From Sabethes cyaneus (lineage: Eukaryota > Arthropoda > Insecta > Diptera > Culicidae), in NCBI RefSeq assembly GCF_943734655.1, contig NC_071354.1, positions 176,114,411 to 176,178,410 on the forward strand: a stretch of DNA of 64,000 nt. The letters run 5' to 3'. The notes under the pieces were generated by a model that ran no database searches, was not told the DNA's origin, and worked only from the letters and a program-made list of their open reading frames with translations. Below, one piece after another: positions 1-9,922 of the stretch (position 1 is the stretch's first letter; the number at the start of each line of letters is the position of its first letter). Both the position numbers and the translations under genes were made by a program.

Positions 1-330
1 GGCTGCGAGGTTGGTCAGAATAACCATTCCTAATTTTTAATTATCTTCGAACGTTCCTTACTTCGAGTTCACGAATCAACCATAAAAGACTGTTCCTAGT
101 GCCGGTGGGGTTGTTGAAGAGGACTATTTTCGTCGCACTGTCGTCCGGCATCCTTACGACGTGTTCGGCCCACCGTAGCCTGCTAACTTTCGCTAGATGT
201 ACGTTGGGAGTCCCCCCAAGCAGTGCCTGTAGCTCGTGATTCATACGCCTCCGCCACTCTCCGCTTTCAGTTTGTACTCCGCAAAATATCGTCCGCAGCA
301 CTTTCCGCTCAAACACGGCAAGGGCGCGTA
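1..330 (-). pseudogene. 3' end of RTE-like LINE copy 1 (C-terminal ORF)
   Basis: The minus strand encodes the C-terminal part of an APE-type LINE polyprotein. The frame from 316 down to 41 starts at a VFERKVLRTIF block and carries MNHELQ and then a RLRWAEHVVRMPDD block, the conserved post-RT tail seen in the other RTE-like copies of this window (for example near 32100). It is not a stand-alone gene. Its upstream part lies at 7906-11552: the protein there ends in LTEDIRA at the same codon where this segment resumes, and the 7 bases GCGCGTA occur at both break points. The element runs off the left edge, so the 3' tail is not seen. RTE-clade placement is inferred from motif order, not a tree. 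Confidence 0.8.
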
Positions 331-1355
331 CACAGAACAGAAGTGGAAGTTAAAATCAAAACTCGTAACTCTAACCTTTTACAGATACTAGCGAACCTGG
401 CGGTGGAAAGTGGCTTTTTACACGGAAAATTTACTATACTGTTTTCCAAATTTAGACTAGCTTTGGGTCAGGCAAAGTTGCCAGAACTATTCTATGGAAT
501 TCCTGTACGGAAATGGCAAAAAGGTGTTAATAATCTTTATGCTCACGCGACCAAACCAACAAAAACTCAATCATACATGTATCAATTTAGTTATATAGAA
601 GTGAAGAATTTTCTAGAAATCTCAAAAACAGTGCATTGGTAACAATAATTTACATTCGTCTAACATAAAACTTCACTTTTCGGGCGAGAAACAGATGACG
701 CCGCTACAAAAGTTAAGTTTGCTGCTGCGGAAATATCGTATTAAATGTTTTTTTACACGCACACTAGCCGCGCACTAGCATAAAAGTGATCCAGTGATCC
801 AGATGTGTTGGCCTCACCTATTTTGTTCGAAAACGTCAAAGTTGCCACCGTGTGATCAAAACACCCCATCGACATCTCTATATCGAGCTGCAGTAAACGT
901 CAGCGACAGCATGTCCGGGGCTCAAAATTTGACAGCGGGCCCAAATCAGACTGCTGGCAGTTGAGTGAAACGCAGTGCTGAATTGCTATCTCATTTTCGC
1001 ACACACGAGATATTGGCGGCGAGAACATGGTTGTCTGCCATGGGCTTGGATCAAAACTAGCATAGGTGTTTTTTCATCTCTCAAACATGCTAATGTAGTT
1101 GCCGCTAACCGCAGGTGATCAATAATAAAAGTCAAAATCTATACCTACGCGACTTTTGATTTTACTCCTATTTTATACGTTGCACCGGTTACGCATGTCG
1201 TTGGAAGTTTAGCATAGAGATTGCTGACAAGAATATTACGCACACATCGCCGCGTATACGTATACGCGATTTGTTTGCATCTGGAGTTTTTTTTTCATTG
1301 CGAAGTGTTTCCCGATGCATACAAACCACCAATACAGTCGCACATCAACAATTCT

Positions 1356-1574
1356 TATATTGCAAATTGCATTAAAAACGTGAAATGCAAAAATCTTGTA
1401 AACAGTTTGCAAGTAAAATTCCAGCGGCGAGCTGTCAAATATTTATGTCAACTTATTGCGAGTGTCAATCCCAATAAATTGACATATGTAATTGACAGCT
1501 CGTTGCGGGGCTTTTACTTGCAACATGTCTGCAAGTTTCTTGCATTTCACGTTTTTGATGCAATTCGCAATATA
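1356..1574. mobile_element. 219 bp palindromic miniature element
   Basis: The two halves are near-perfect inverted repeats. The left arm starts TATATTGCAAATTGCAT and the right arm ends ATGCAATTCGCAATATA. The shared interior includes AACGTGAAATGCAA and a CGAGCTGTCAA box in both arms. TA dinucleotides at both ends would fit a TA target duplication (Tc1/mariner-like), but that is inference. It lies inside the 7.6 kb insertion and has no coding capacity; the long frame across it is a by-product of the palindrome. Confidence 0.7.
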
Positions 1575-2449
1575 AAATTTGTTTAAGATCACAAGCCGCA
1601 TGTTGATTTCGATTCTCGTCTCGATGATACATTTTGAAAATTCATAACACTTTTCTTTCTGGCATCCTTGCCAACTCGTCTAAATGCTCCAGTCTCGCCA
1701 CTAGGGACTGGTGAGGCTGTCAAATTCTACATATTGTCCGTATAGAATTTATCAGTTTTGGTCTTGCTCCCACTTGCTGGTTGGAAGTATTAAACAGGAA
1801 GCAATTAAACACTGTATTTTTATTACAATTTTACTATTATTAGCTGTTGTCTCCGTTATGAAATTCAACTAGTCGAACCAACTGAATCTGTCAGTTCGCT
1901 CAGTGAAACCAAAACAAAAACAAAAGTTGGGTATTTTAATCCCCCTGTGTCTAGTCTAATCTGCCTGGACAGTGGGTAAAGTGATGAAATATGTAGTTAT
2001 GAATTCTTTTTTTTACGATATTCCTAATTTAAAAAGTTTTTGTATAGTTATCTTCTGTAAGTTATTTCAATTTATTGCTTCTTATAAATTCAAATGATTT
2101 GCTCCAGTTGTACAATGCATGTCGTTTGACTCCCCAATTAATTTGTATTATCGGTCCATCTAAACGAAAGCATCATCAAAAAGTACCCAAATTTTGAGCT
2201 TGCTCTTTTTCATCCATTTTCAATCCGAACTTTGTTTTCTTTGCCTCGCTTGAAAGGTATGACCCAAAACTGACACCCAAGGTAAATTTCGGAGTATTTT
2301 GTACTAATGGCCGCTTCTGCGTCGGCTCCGGAACATCAACCACCTGTCTCCGGGGACATTTTTGTATTTTGAGATAATTCATTTTGCGGCACATCAAATC
2401 ACATCGGCTTAGCAAAATAACACTAATGGAACTTCCCGGTACTTGTGCA

Positions 2450-2606
2450 GACAGACAGACTTCGCAGCCGGTTATTAGAGTACATGATAATTACGGGGCT
2501 AGTGCAACGATCCTACTGACTCTATAGCAGCACCTCCTAGCCGAGATTCGAATATACGACGACTGGCTTGTTAGGTTAGCATCTTACCCCGAAGCAAACT
2601 GAGTGG
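2450..2606 (-). mobile_element. tRNA-derived SINE, partial copy
   Basis: Read on the minus strand, this matches the tRNA-like head and body of the intact SINE at 41260-41471: a B-box-like TATTCGAATCTCG, the GCCAGTCGTCGTAT stem region, and the GCGAAGTCTGTC segment. The 3' tail with TTTGC repeats is absent. It sits within the 7.6 kb insertion. Confidence 0.75.
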
Positions 2607-2666
2607 ATTATGATTCAGCACATATGGGATTATTCGGGACAAAAATGTGTAATACCTTAGAAGCTA

Positions 2667-2923
2667 CACTCAAAATAATCCGCACATAACTAATGGAAAA
2701 TTTCCATATGAAAATCCTTATGATTATTATGTGCCACATATAAACACAATCCGCCCAGAAATGCACATGAAAATTATATGCATATGAATAGTATGTGCAA
2801 ATTTTAAAGGTAAATTTTAAAAACACATAAATGGTAACTGTTTGGCACATAAAGTTCATTTACTGGGCACATGGAAAAAATCTATGTGTGAAACACATAG
2901 AAATACGAAAAGTTTTCGCAGTG
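2667..2923. mobile_element. TA-flanked miniature element A, copy 1
   Basis: The element starts CACTCAAAATAATCCGCACA and ends TTTTCGCAGTG, with TA on each side (2665-2666, 2924-2925). A second copy at 6427-6831 has the same ends and also TA flanks, which fixes the boundaries. Internal motifs such as TTTGGCACATAA and ATAGTATGTGC are shared. The TA target suggests mobilisation by a Tc1/mariner-like transposase (inference). It is non-coding. Confidence 0.75.
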
Positions 2924-3149
2924 TATGATACCAGATATGCCTTCAACACATAAGATGGTTTTTATTCCAATGGTAATGGTTGCTTCTAAAACGCATTATT
3001 AGTTTGATATATGTATTGTAGTTTTCAGTGCCATAGGATTTTGTTTTAAACCGCCCCAATATAACCAGAACTACCCCGTTAACCGGTTCATTATAAGTTA
3101 AATCGCTTATATACTCTAAAATCATCAATTGAACCCAAACCCGGTTACT

Positions 3150-3590
3150 GAAGTGGCTAATTGGTTCCAAAATGTCTCCATTGTACTTCCATCAATGTCT
3201 TTTGATCAAAGCGATATGATTTGATGTGCCTCATGATGCACTATCCCAAAATCCAAAGAATTCCCCTGAACCAGGTACCGGATGTTCCAGATCCGATAGT
3301 GATGTGGTCATTTGCTTTCAAAATGTCTTTATTATACTTTCAATAGTCTCATTTTATCAAGATGATGTGATTTGATGTGCCGTAAGATGAATTATCCTAA
3401 AATTTAAACAATGTGTCGCGAATCAGGTACCAGATGTTTTTCCGGTGAAGTGGCCATGTTGGTCCAAAATATCTTCATTACTTCTATTAGTCTTATTTCA
3501 TCAAGCTGATGTGATTAGAGGTTTGCGGTACATCAATTGATGCTTGCGGCAATGAATTATTTCAAAATACAAAACGAAATTCGAATTAAA
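3150..3590. repeat. Degenerate tandem repeat, about 148 bp unit, three copies
   Basis: Three diverged units start near 3150, 3298 and 3446. Each begins with a GTGG...CAAAATRTCTYCATT block, continues with a TCATTTTATCAAGATGATGTGAT-like block, and ends with a CAGGTACCNGATGT block. The unit length of about 148 bp was estimated by eye. The array lies within the 7.6 kb insertion, next to the piggyBac-like element. Confidence 0.6.
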
Positions 3591-3796
3591 ATGAGAATGA
3601 GAGCAATCTCAAATCTTTTTTCTAATGCATTGAAGGTTAAGAGGTTATACTTTACACAGTTGAGAGGACTAAACCTTTTAACTGATTAAAGTGGAAATTT
3701 GTATACATGTTACGGTAACAGACCAAAAAAAAAAAAGAAAAATAATTTTACTCTTCGATTAATCTCTAGAAAATATTTCCAGAAAACTTGTATTAA

Positions 3797-5014
3797 CCGT
3801 TATGTGTGCGACAAAAAAAACACCTTTAGCAGGGCGACAAGGGTACCCGGGTACCCAAAATTGATATTGTCATAACATCAAAAATTTTAAACCGATTTTG
3901 ATGAAATAAGTGTCATTTGATTCGTTAATTTATCTAGTTTTGAATTATTTGGCCATTTGGCCATTAAAAGACATACGGGGCTCAAAATTCCGGAATTCCG
4001 ACAGAGTGTCCGCTGTGAGGTAGAGAACTGATTGTATTGCAGGAAAATCAGTCATGCGGATATAAAAACTCTAAAAATTCATACAATGAACTATTTCATA
4101 TAACGAGATGAATCAGGTTGGCCATTCCGGAGTAGGTTCCTGTGGGGTCATGGGTGGCCAGTCTAGGATTGGAGGTAAAACCTAGCAATATGGGTATCAA
4201 AGCTCTTGGAATTAGTTCGGTAGGTGATATTTTTTACATTTCGATGTATTTTGATTGGTTATTTCGAAAATGGTTTCTACGAGGTCACAGATGATACCGC
4301 AGGATTCAAGATAATGCTTAGCATTATCAGAACCGTTCAAAACGTAGAACCATCCGTTATACATTTGGAACCAGCTCCGAAATTATCAATCAGTACTAAA
4401 CTGACCATTTCAGTTCAAAACATCTAAAAGATCCGCTAAACCAATTCTAATATTGGATTAAGCACCCAACTCGCCATCTGTATCCCTACAGGAACCAAAT
4501 TCTGGAATGGCCAATGCGATCTAAAGTAACCAATTTATATAATTAGATGAAAAAAGGGTCCACAGTGTCAAGTTCAAAGCTAATAGGTTTACTGAAAGCT
4601 GATATTCTTCCAAAACATGCGGCTTCCCACGTTTTACCGGATGTTGCTCCGGAATTACCGATTCCCGGGAACTACCTGTCATTTGACGGCCAAATGCTTT
4701 ATCTAATCAAAACTAGATAAATGTACGAATCAAATGCCACTGGTTTCATCCAAATCGGTTTAACCTAACTAAAGTTAAGAAGATAGCAAATCATGGGTAC
4801 CCGGGTACCCTTGTCGCCCTCCTACGTAATAAAAAAATTCAAGTAACTCTCATTGCTAAACCCCTTTATGGATATGCACCAAAAAACCTCAATTGCTTAA
4901 GACCAACGAGTTTTACGATGTCGCAAAATTTCAATGACGTATGTTTTAAATTGAATGAGTTATAACTATTTTAAAACTGAAAAGGTACCCGGGTACCCTG
5001 TCGCACACATAACG
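3797..5014. mobile_element. piggyBac-like non-autonomous element with GGGTACCC boxes
   Basis: The ends are inverted repeats, CCGTTATGTGTGCGACA on the left and TGTCGCACACATAACGG on the right, each flanked by TTAA (3793-3796 and 5015-5018). TTAA followed by CC is the usual target and terminus of piggyBac-like transposons. Inside, GGGTACCCGGGTACCC occurs near 3840 and 4797 with a shorter form near 4985, each next to a GCGACA box. Longer inverted similarity continues inward, with ATTTATCTAGTTTTGA in both halves. At 1218 bp with no transposase frame it must be non-autonomous. Confidence 0.8.
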
Positions 5015-5567
5015 GTTAAATCAACAAAAAGAAAATATAACTTGTTTAAAAGTTTCAAGTGGATCGGTGTAGGTTTTTTCGAGAAATCATGCTCATCGAC
5101 TTTGGAAATACAGTTTTGAGAAATTCGCGATTTGCGCTCTGACACGTAACAATCAGCCAAAAAAGTATTCGGACGGCAGCGCACAAATTTTTCTCTTGAG
5201 ACATGAACTGATCGCCAATCGCTGTTTTATCGAATGCTGATGTTTTTTGATATGCGACACGACATACTTTACTGATGCTGAAATGTCCCTTTATGGGAAC
5301 CGGTTCCGGATTCATAGTATCCCCCCGGATCCGGACCGTGCGCGCCATGGCTCGTAACTGCGGCAAAGTAACTTATATGTCCACAGTCGATGATACATTT
5401 ACAAAAATCAACAGATTTCAAACAAATTTTAAATATTTGGCAACTATCTAAAAAAGCCATGTCGCGGTCCCCCAAAGAACTCCGTTATAACTCCGGGGCC
5501 ATACATATGGCCATTATCTATATACATTATGAAAATAGAAAAGACCTTAGAGGGGTTAATATGTTAT

Positions 5568-6110
5568 CACAGAACAGAAATGAAAGTAAAAATCCAAACA
5601 CGTACATGCTACAGATTTCTACAGATACTAGCGAACCTGGCGGTAGCGAGTCACTTTTTTCCACAAAAACACACGATCGTTTACGAATGCACACAAAAGC
5701 ATGTTGAAAGCTGCTATGCGATTGGCAGCGAGCGTTCTGCTTATATTGCTGTTATTCGCTTCTATACGAAAACCTTCCCAAAGAAAAATAAAAACAGAAA
5801 AGACTTTTACCGTTTTTGTTTTTGCTTAGGTCCAATCTAGGTTCGCTCTAGTTCTAATCGAACGACTGTCAAAACGTTTGTTTTTTCACTCAGATTGGTT
5901 CGCTCTGGGTTGCACTTTTTATACGACGAGTTCACACTGAGTTTTTTCACAGTTTGACACACTGACAACCCGAAAACGTTTGTTTATGCTCGCGAAAATG
6001 TTTGTTTATTTAGTGGTCGGTTGGAATAAACCCAGGTTAAAAAAAACAAAAACGCTATTTGTTACCAGTTTTGATCGCCGAATCGTTCGGACTTCCACTT
6101 CTGTTCTGTG
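5568..6110. mobile_element. 543 bp member of the 7-bp-TSD family, nested in its larger relative
   Basis: The left end CACAGAACAGAAATGAAAGT and the right end ACTTCCACTTCTGTTCTG(TG) are inverted repeats. ATGTTAT flanks both sides (5561-5567 and 6111-6117), again 7 bp. Sub-terminal similarity to the larger element is clear: ACAGATACTAGCGAACCTGG follows the left end in both (near 384 and 5623). It is inserted inside the larger element 331-7905. No protein is encoded. Confidence 0.85.
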
Positions 6111-6426
6111 ATGTTATTCTTGTTGACTTATTCGGTGAGAAAAAGTTTATTTCAGTTTCGCTAAAGGTTCTTCAGATAGTCGAATTTACACTTAGTTCTA
6201 TCCAAAAATATATAAACTTGTTACCTTAGAGCTTTCCATAAAATTTATTGCGGTCGAATCCATTGAATCTAAATTGGTTTGTGTAAAAAGCCAACGCCAT
6301 GGGTTTATACCGTCTTTAGGCCTTACCCTTCTTTATCGACAGACTTCGCAGCCGGCTGTTAGAATAGAGGAAAATTACGGGACCAGTGCAACGATCCTAC
6401 TGACTCTAACTAGCAAGCCCCACCTA

Positions 6427-6831
6427 AACTCAAAATATTCTGCACATAACTAACAGTAAATTTCCATATTGCTGATTGCAAGGAAAATTGTACCCTCCAA
6501 AGTGCGAAATCGCTCATAAAAGTGCGATCCTGCATTAAATCGTTTTGGTATCTTCGGCGCACTTTTTCCTTACATTCCAAACAATAAGTGCGCCTAAGAG
6601 ACCGAAACGATTTAAGCCAAAATAGCACTTTTAAGAGCGATTGCGCACTTATTGATTAGACAATCTTCCTTGCAATCAACAATATGAAATTCCATATGAT
6701 TATCATGAGCCACATATAAACATAATCCTCCCAGAAATACACATAAAAATTATACGCGTATGAATAGTATGTGCTAATTTATCGCTTGCACATAAATGAT
6801 AACTGTTTGGCACATAATAGTTTTCTCAGTG
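6427..6831. mobile_element. TA-flanked miniature element A, copy 2
   Basis: The ends AACTCAAAATATT and TTTTCTCAGTG match copy 1 at 2667-2923. TA precedes (6425-6426) and follows (6832-6833). It interrupts the SINE and is itself interrupted by element B at 6470-6681. Confidence 0.75.
6470..6681. mobile_element. 212 bp inverted-repeat element B, ATAT target duplication
   Basis: Arms of about 55 bp are inverted: the left starts TGCTGATTGCAAGGAAAATT, the right ends CTTCCTTGCAATCAACA. The centre shares boxes such as AAATCGCTCATAAAAGTGC with the opposite arm. ATAT flanks both ends (6466-6469, 6682-6685), and element A copy 1 shows the empty site CCATATGAAA. The superfamily is not assigned. Confidence 0.75.
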
Positions 6832-6872
6832 TAGCCGAGATTCGAACATACGACGACTGGCTTGTTAGACCA

Positions 6873-6983
6873 GGGGTGACATTGCGCATTTCGTTTCGAG
6901 TGATTTTGGTTCGTTTCGACCACGTTAAACAAATGGGCGTCTCGAACGAAAATCACTCGAAACGAGATGCGCAATGTCACCCT
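6873..6983. mobile_element. About 110 bp palindromic miniature element C
   Basis: The arms GGGTGACATTGCGCAT and ATGCGCAATGTCACCC are inverted and continue inward through TCGTTTCGAGTGATTTT and its complement. The element splits the tRNA-like head of the SINE between GGCTTGTTAG and the ATCGTATCTCGAAG segment. Exact ends and target duplication are unclear, because the left arm has one extra G. Confidence 0.65.
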
Positions 6984-7205
6984 AGCATCGTATCTCGAAG
7001 CTAACTAGGCGGTGCTAACTGGTTTGTGTAGGTGACATAAAATTGGTTTGTGTGTGTGACGCCTATGCTTGTATATGCATATGTACATGCGTGCATACAT
7101 ATATACGTAAACGTAATGACAAATATATTTTGTTCTTGTCGAACTGAGTCGAATGACAGTCGCCATTATGGCTCGAAGAAGCTGATGGATATATAAATGC
7201 ATATT

Positions 7206-7426
7206 TAGCTTTTTACATGCCATAATGGCGGACGGCGTTCGTAATATTTGGATAGCATTTCCTAAATACATGGCACGTTTTCATTCCGCACGTTCCGTTA
7301 ATTTTAACGTGAACGTGCGCAAAGAAAACGTGCGATGTAATTACGAAATGTCAAAAATACTGTCCAAATATTACGAACACACTAACACAGATTATACGGT
7401 TCACCAATACGGCTCGTAAAAAGCTA
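7206..7426. mobile_element. 221 bp palindromic miniature element
   Basis: The outer arms TAGCTTTTTACATGCC and GGCTCGTAAAAAGCTA are inverted. Inner arms also pair: GTTCGTAATATTTGGA with TCCAAATATTACGAAC, and GGCACGTTTTC with GAAAACGTGC. TA at both ends suggests a TA target (inference). It lies within the 7.6 kb insertion. Confidence 0.65.
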
Positions 7427-7905
7427 GATAAAATTATTTAAAAATATCCTTCTTTACGGAGAAAATGCTCACGTATGTTAAACAAATAATATTTCATTCA
7501 GATTTTCAGGTTTATATACCGAACGAACGATAGGACGCTTCTTCAAAACTGCTATCCAAAATAACAGCATACTCTGTGAAAAAAAAATATCAATCAATCC
7601 TGCATAGAACAATACTAACGTGACTAGTAGGCCCTATTGTGATAATAGATACGATATTTTGATAAAATCATGCATTTTCCATTTTGGACTTATGGCCAAC
7701 ATTTTGCATCAAATACTCCTATGTGCGAAGTAAAACTGAAATATTTAGACGAGTTGAGGAATTTCGTTTAGACGAGATTTTGAATGACAAGTGCACTCAA
7801 AACAAAAACTCGTCAAAGTTCTTACTTATTGGTAGAGTTTTAGACCAGAGCGTAGATGCCAGGTTTTGCTCGACCGATTGTTCGAACTTCCACTTCTGTT
7901 CTGTG

Positions 7906-8886
7906 GCGCGTATGTCCTCCGTGAGCAGCGTCACGGCTTCAAGTCCATAAAGAACTACCGGTCTAATAATGGTTTTGTACATTGTTAGCTTCGTGCGGCG
8001 GCGTATGCTTCCTGATCGTAGTGTTTTACGAAGGGAAAAGTAGGCCCGATTTCCCGCTTGGGTGCGCCGCTGTATCTTCTTACTAGTGTTGTTGTCCGCT
8101 GTCACCAGCGACCCCAAATACACGAACTCCGCTACCACTTCTAGTTCGTCGCCGTCAACGGTTACCGTCCGTGGGAAGCGCGCGTTTGTTTCCTTTGAGC
8201 CTCTTCCTTTCATATATTTGGTCTTCGACGCATTTATTTTTAGCCCAATTCTTCTAGACTCCACTTTCAGTCTGGCGTAGATTGCCTCCGCCGTCGCAAA
8301 GTTCCTGGCAATGATATCGAAGTCATCTGCAAAGCCTAGAAGTTGGCTACTCTTGGGAAAAATCGTGCCTCTCGTTTCGATGCCCGCCCGTCGGATCACC
8401 CCCTCAAGAGCGATGTTGAACAGCATGCAGGATAGACCGTCACCTTGTCTCAACCCTCGTCGCGTCTCGAAGGGACTCGAGATGCCCAGAGATGCGTACA
8501 AAACACATCACTCGATCCAATGTAGCTCTGATCAGTCGCGTCAGTTTGTCCGGAAACCCGTATTCGTGCATTATCTGCCATAGCTTGTCTCGATCGACTG
8601 TATCGCATGCTGCTTTGAAATCAATAAAGATGTGATGCGTGGGCACGTTGTGCTCCCGACATTTCTGCAAGATCTGTCGGATAGTAAAAATTTGGTCCGT
8701 AGTTGCGCGAGCCCCCATGAAACCCGCCTGATAATTCCCTACGAAACCTTGTGCTATCGGTGACAGCCGGCGTAACAGGATCTGGGAGAGTACCTTGTAG
8801 GCGGCATTTATCAGCGTAATACCGCGATAGTTGCAGGAGTCTAGCCGATCACCCTTTTTGTAGATGGGACAAACCACTCCTTCCAT
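7906..8886 (-). pseudogene. Reverse transcriptase remnant, LINE copy 1
   Basis: Two overlapping frames carry the RT. The upstream one (8886-8440) has CNYRGITLINAAYKVLSQ, QAGFMGARATTDQI and HHIFIDFKAACDTVDRDKLW, which are finger/palm RT blocks. The downstream one (8501-7906) has GLRQGDGLSCMLFNIALEG and then LLGFADDFDI, where FADD is the catalytic aspartate pair. The thumb-side blocks FVYLGSLVTADN and KLTMYKTIIRPVVLYGLEAV follow. A frameshift separates the halves near 8450-8500. The frame stops being LINE sequence at 7906, where the 7.6 kb insertion begins; its last 36 or so codons (7797-7905) are insertion sequence. The enzyme would have primed cDNA synthesis at a nicked target, but this copy is broken. 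Confidence 0.85.
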
Positions 8887-9136
8887 CTATTCCTCCGGTA
8901 GCTTTTTCTACTCCGAAATCCTCGAAATAACTCAGTGTAGAACCTTTGCAAGCGTTTCTCCGCCATGTTTATAAAGCTCTGTCGGTAGGCGGCCCTTCCC
9001 AGCGGCTTTATTGGTCTTCAGCAGCCCGATTTCTCGTTTGACTTCTTAGAGAACATGAGCAAGGGCATTACTATCTTCCATGGGCGCTCCTAGGTTAATT
9101 TCCGTTCCGCTTCCTTCTGCGACTTCACCATTGAGA

Positions 9137-9330
9137 CAGCCACGTAGCCAGAAGGGGGGGCCCGGGGGCCCAATTTTGATTTTAACTGTTTTATATGCAT
9201 ATTTTTGCGTTTAGAACTACAATACATTAAATGTATTGTGATGTATTATATTTATAAGCAGTAAAATATGTATATAATGTATTACGAGCCAAGATAGGCC
9301 TCCTGGCCCCCACCTCTGGCTACGTGGCTG
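9137..9330. mobile_element. 194 bp hAT-like miniature element
   Basis: The ends CAGCCACGTAGCCAGA and TCTGGCTACGTGGCTG are inverted repeats. The flanks CATTGAGA (9129-9136) and CATTGAGG (9331-9338) form an 8 bp duplication with one mismatch, as expected for hAT. It sits in the linker of LINE copy 1. The interior is AT-rich apart from a GGGGGGGCCCGGGGGCCC run beside the left end. Confidence 0.75.
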
Positions 9331-9338
9331 CATTGAGG

Positions 9339-9922
9339 TGTTCAACAAAGAAGTGCTTCCATCTGTCGACCACCGCGCGCTCGTTTGTGATTAGATTCCC
9401 TCCCTGGTCCCTACACATGTCACGTTTCGGTGTGTAGCCCTTCCGAGTTTGGTTCACCTTCTCATAAAACTTGCGCGTGTCATTAGCTCGGAATAATTGT
9501 TCTAATTCTTCACAATCTCTGTCCTCCTTTTGGCGATTTTTCCTCGTCAGGATCGTGGTCAATTGGTCAACTAGCTCGTCGGTATTTGGTCAGGTTCTCT
9601 GTAGTGGCAATACTTAGATAATTTTTCCAAGCAGTTTTTCCCCTCCACCGCTTGTTGGCATTCCCCATCAAACCAATCATTTTGTCAATACCTAGTGTCT
9701 CCGATGGCCGAGCGTATTCTGCCCCAACCACCTTCGAGGTTTGAAGCACCTAACTCCTCGGAAGAAGGCAGTGCCTCATTCAGTACTCGTGCGTAGTTCT
9801 CGGCAGCTTGTGGGTTATCTAGTTGCCTGATGTTCAGCCGAGGAGGGCGGCTTTGACGTGTCCGGTATACGGTGGACAGCTTTGAACGCACATGTACTGC
9901 TACTAGGTAATGGTCAGAATCA
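9339..9922 (-). pseudogene. EN-RT linker and end of endonuclease, LINE copy 1
   Basis: The minus strand encodes MPDSDHYLVAVHVRSKLSTV (9927 downward). This includes the SDH motif that closes the APE endonuclease fold, then PPRLNIRQLDNPQAAENYAR, and the linker FYEKVNQTRKGYTPKRD with RWKHFFVEHLN. A frameshift lies near 9690-9750 and a stop near 9565. The same blocks occur in order in the copy at 33200-33960. Confidence 0.75.

Larger units (their letters stand above)
6336..7014 (-). mobile_element. tRNA-derived SINE interrupted by three miniature elements
   Basis: Minus-strand SINE sequence is present in pieces: body at 6336-6424, then tRNA-like head at 6834-6872 and 6984-7014. The missing joins are filled by element A copy 2 (6427-6831, itself carrying element B) and by a short palindrome (6873-6983). 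Removing these restores a sequence collinear with the copies at 2450 and 14616. Confidence 0.75.
331..7905. mobile_element. 7.6 kb inverted-repeat insertion with 7 bp TSD, unknown superfamily
   Basis: This segment splits LINE copy 1. Its left end begins CACAGAACAGAAGTGGAAGT and its right end finishes with the exact reverse complement. GCGCGTA flanks it on both sides (324-330 and 7906-7912). Joining the flanks restores one LINE reading frame across EDIRALAVFERKV. Both ends match the ends of the 543 bp element at 5568-6110, so this is a long member of the same family. It contains at least eight nested repeats. I recognise no transposase inside. A 7 bp duplication seen twice does not fit the common 2, 3, 4, 5 or 8 bp classes well, so the superfamily is left open. 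Confidence 0.85.

Noticed and set aside
7797..7905. C-terminal extension of the RT frame 8501-7797
   Set aside because: After the codons for EDIRA the frame reads into the 7.6 kb insertion, as shown by the duplicated GCGCGTA.
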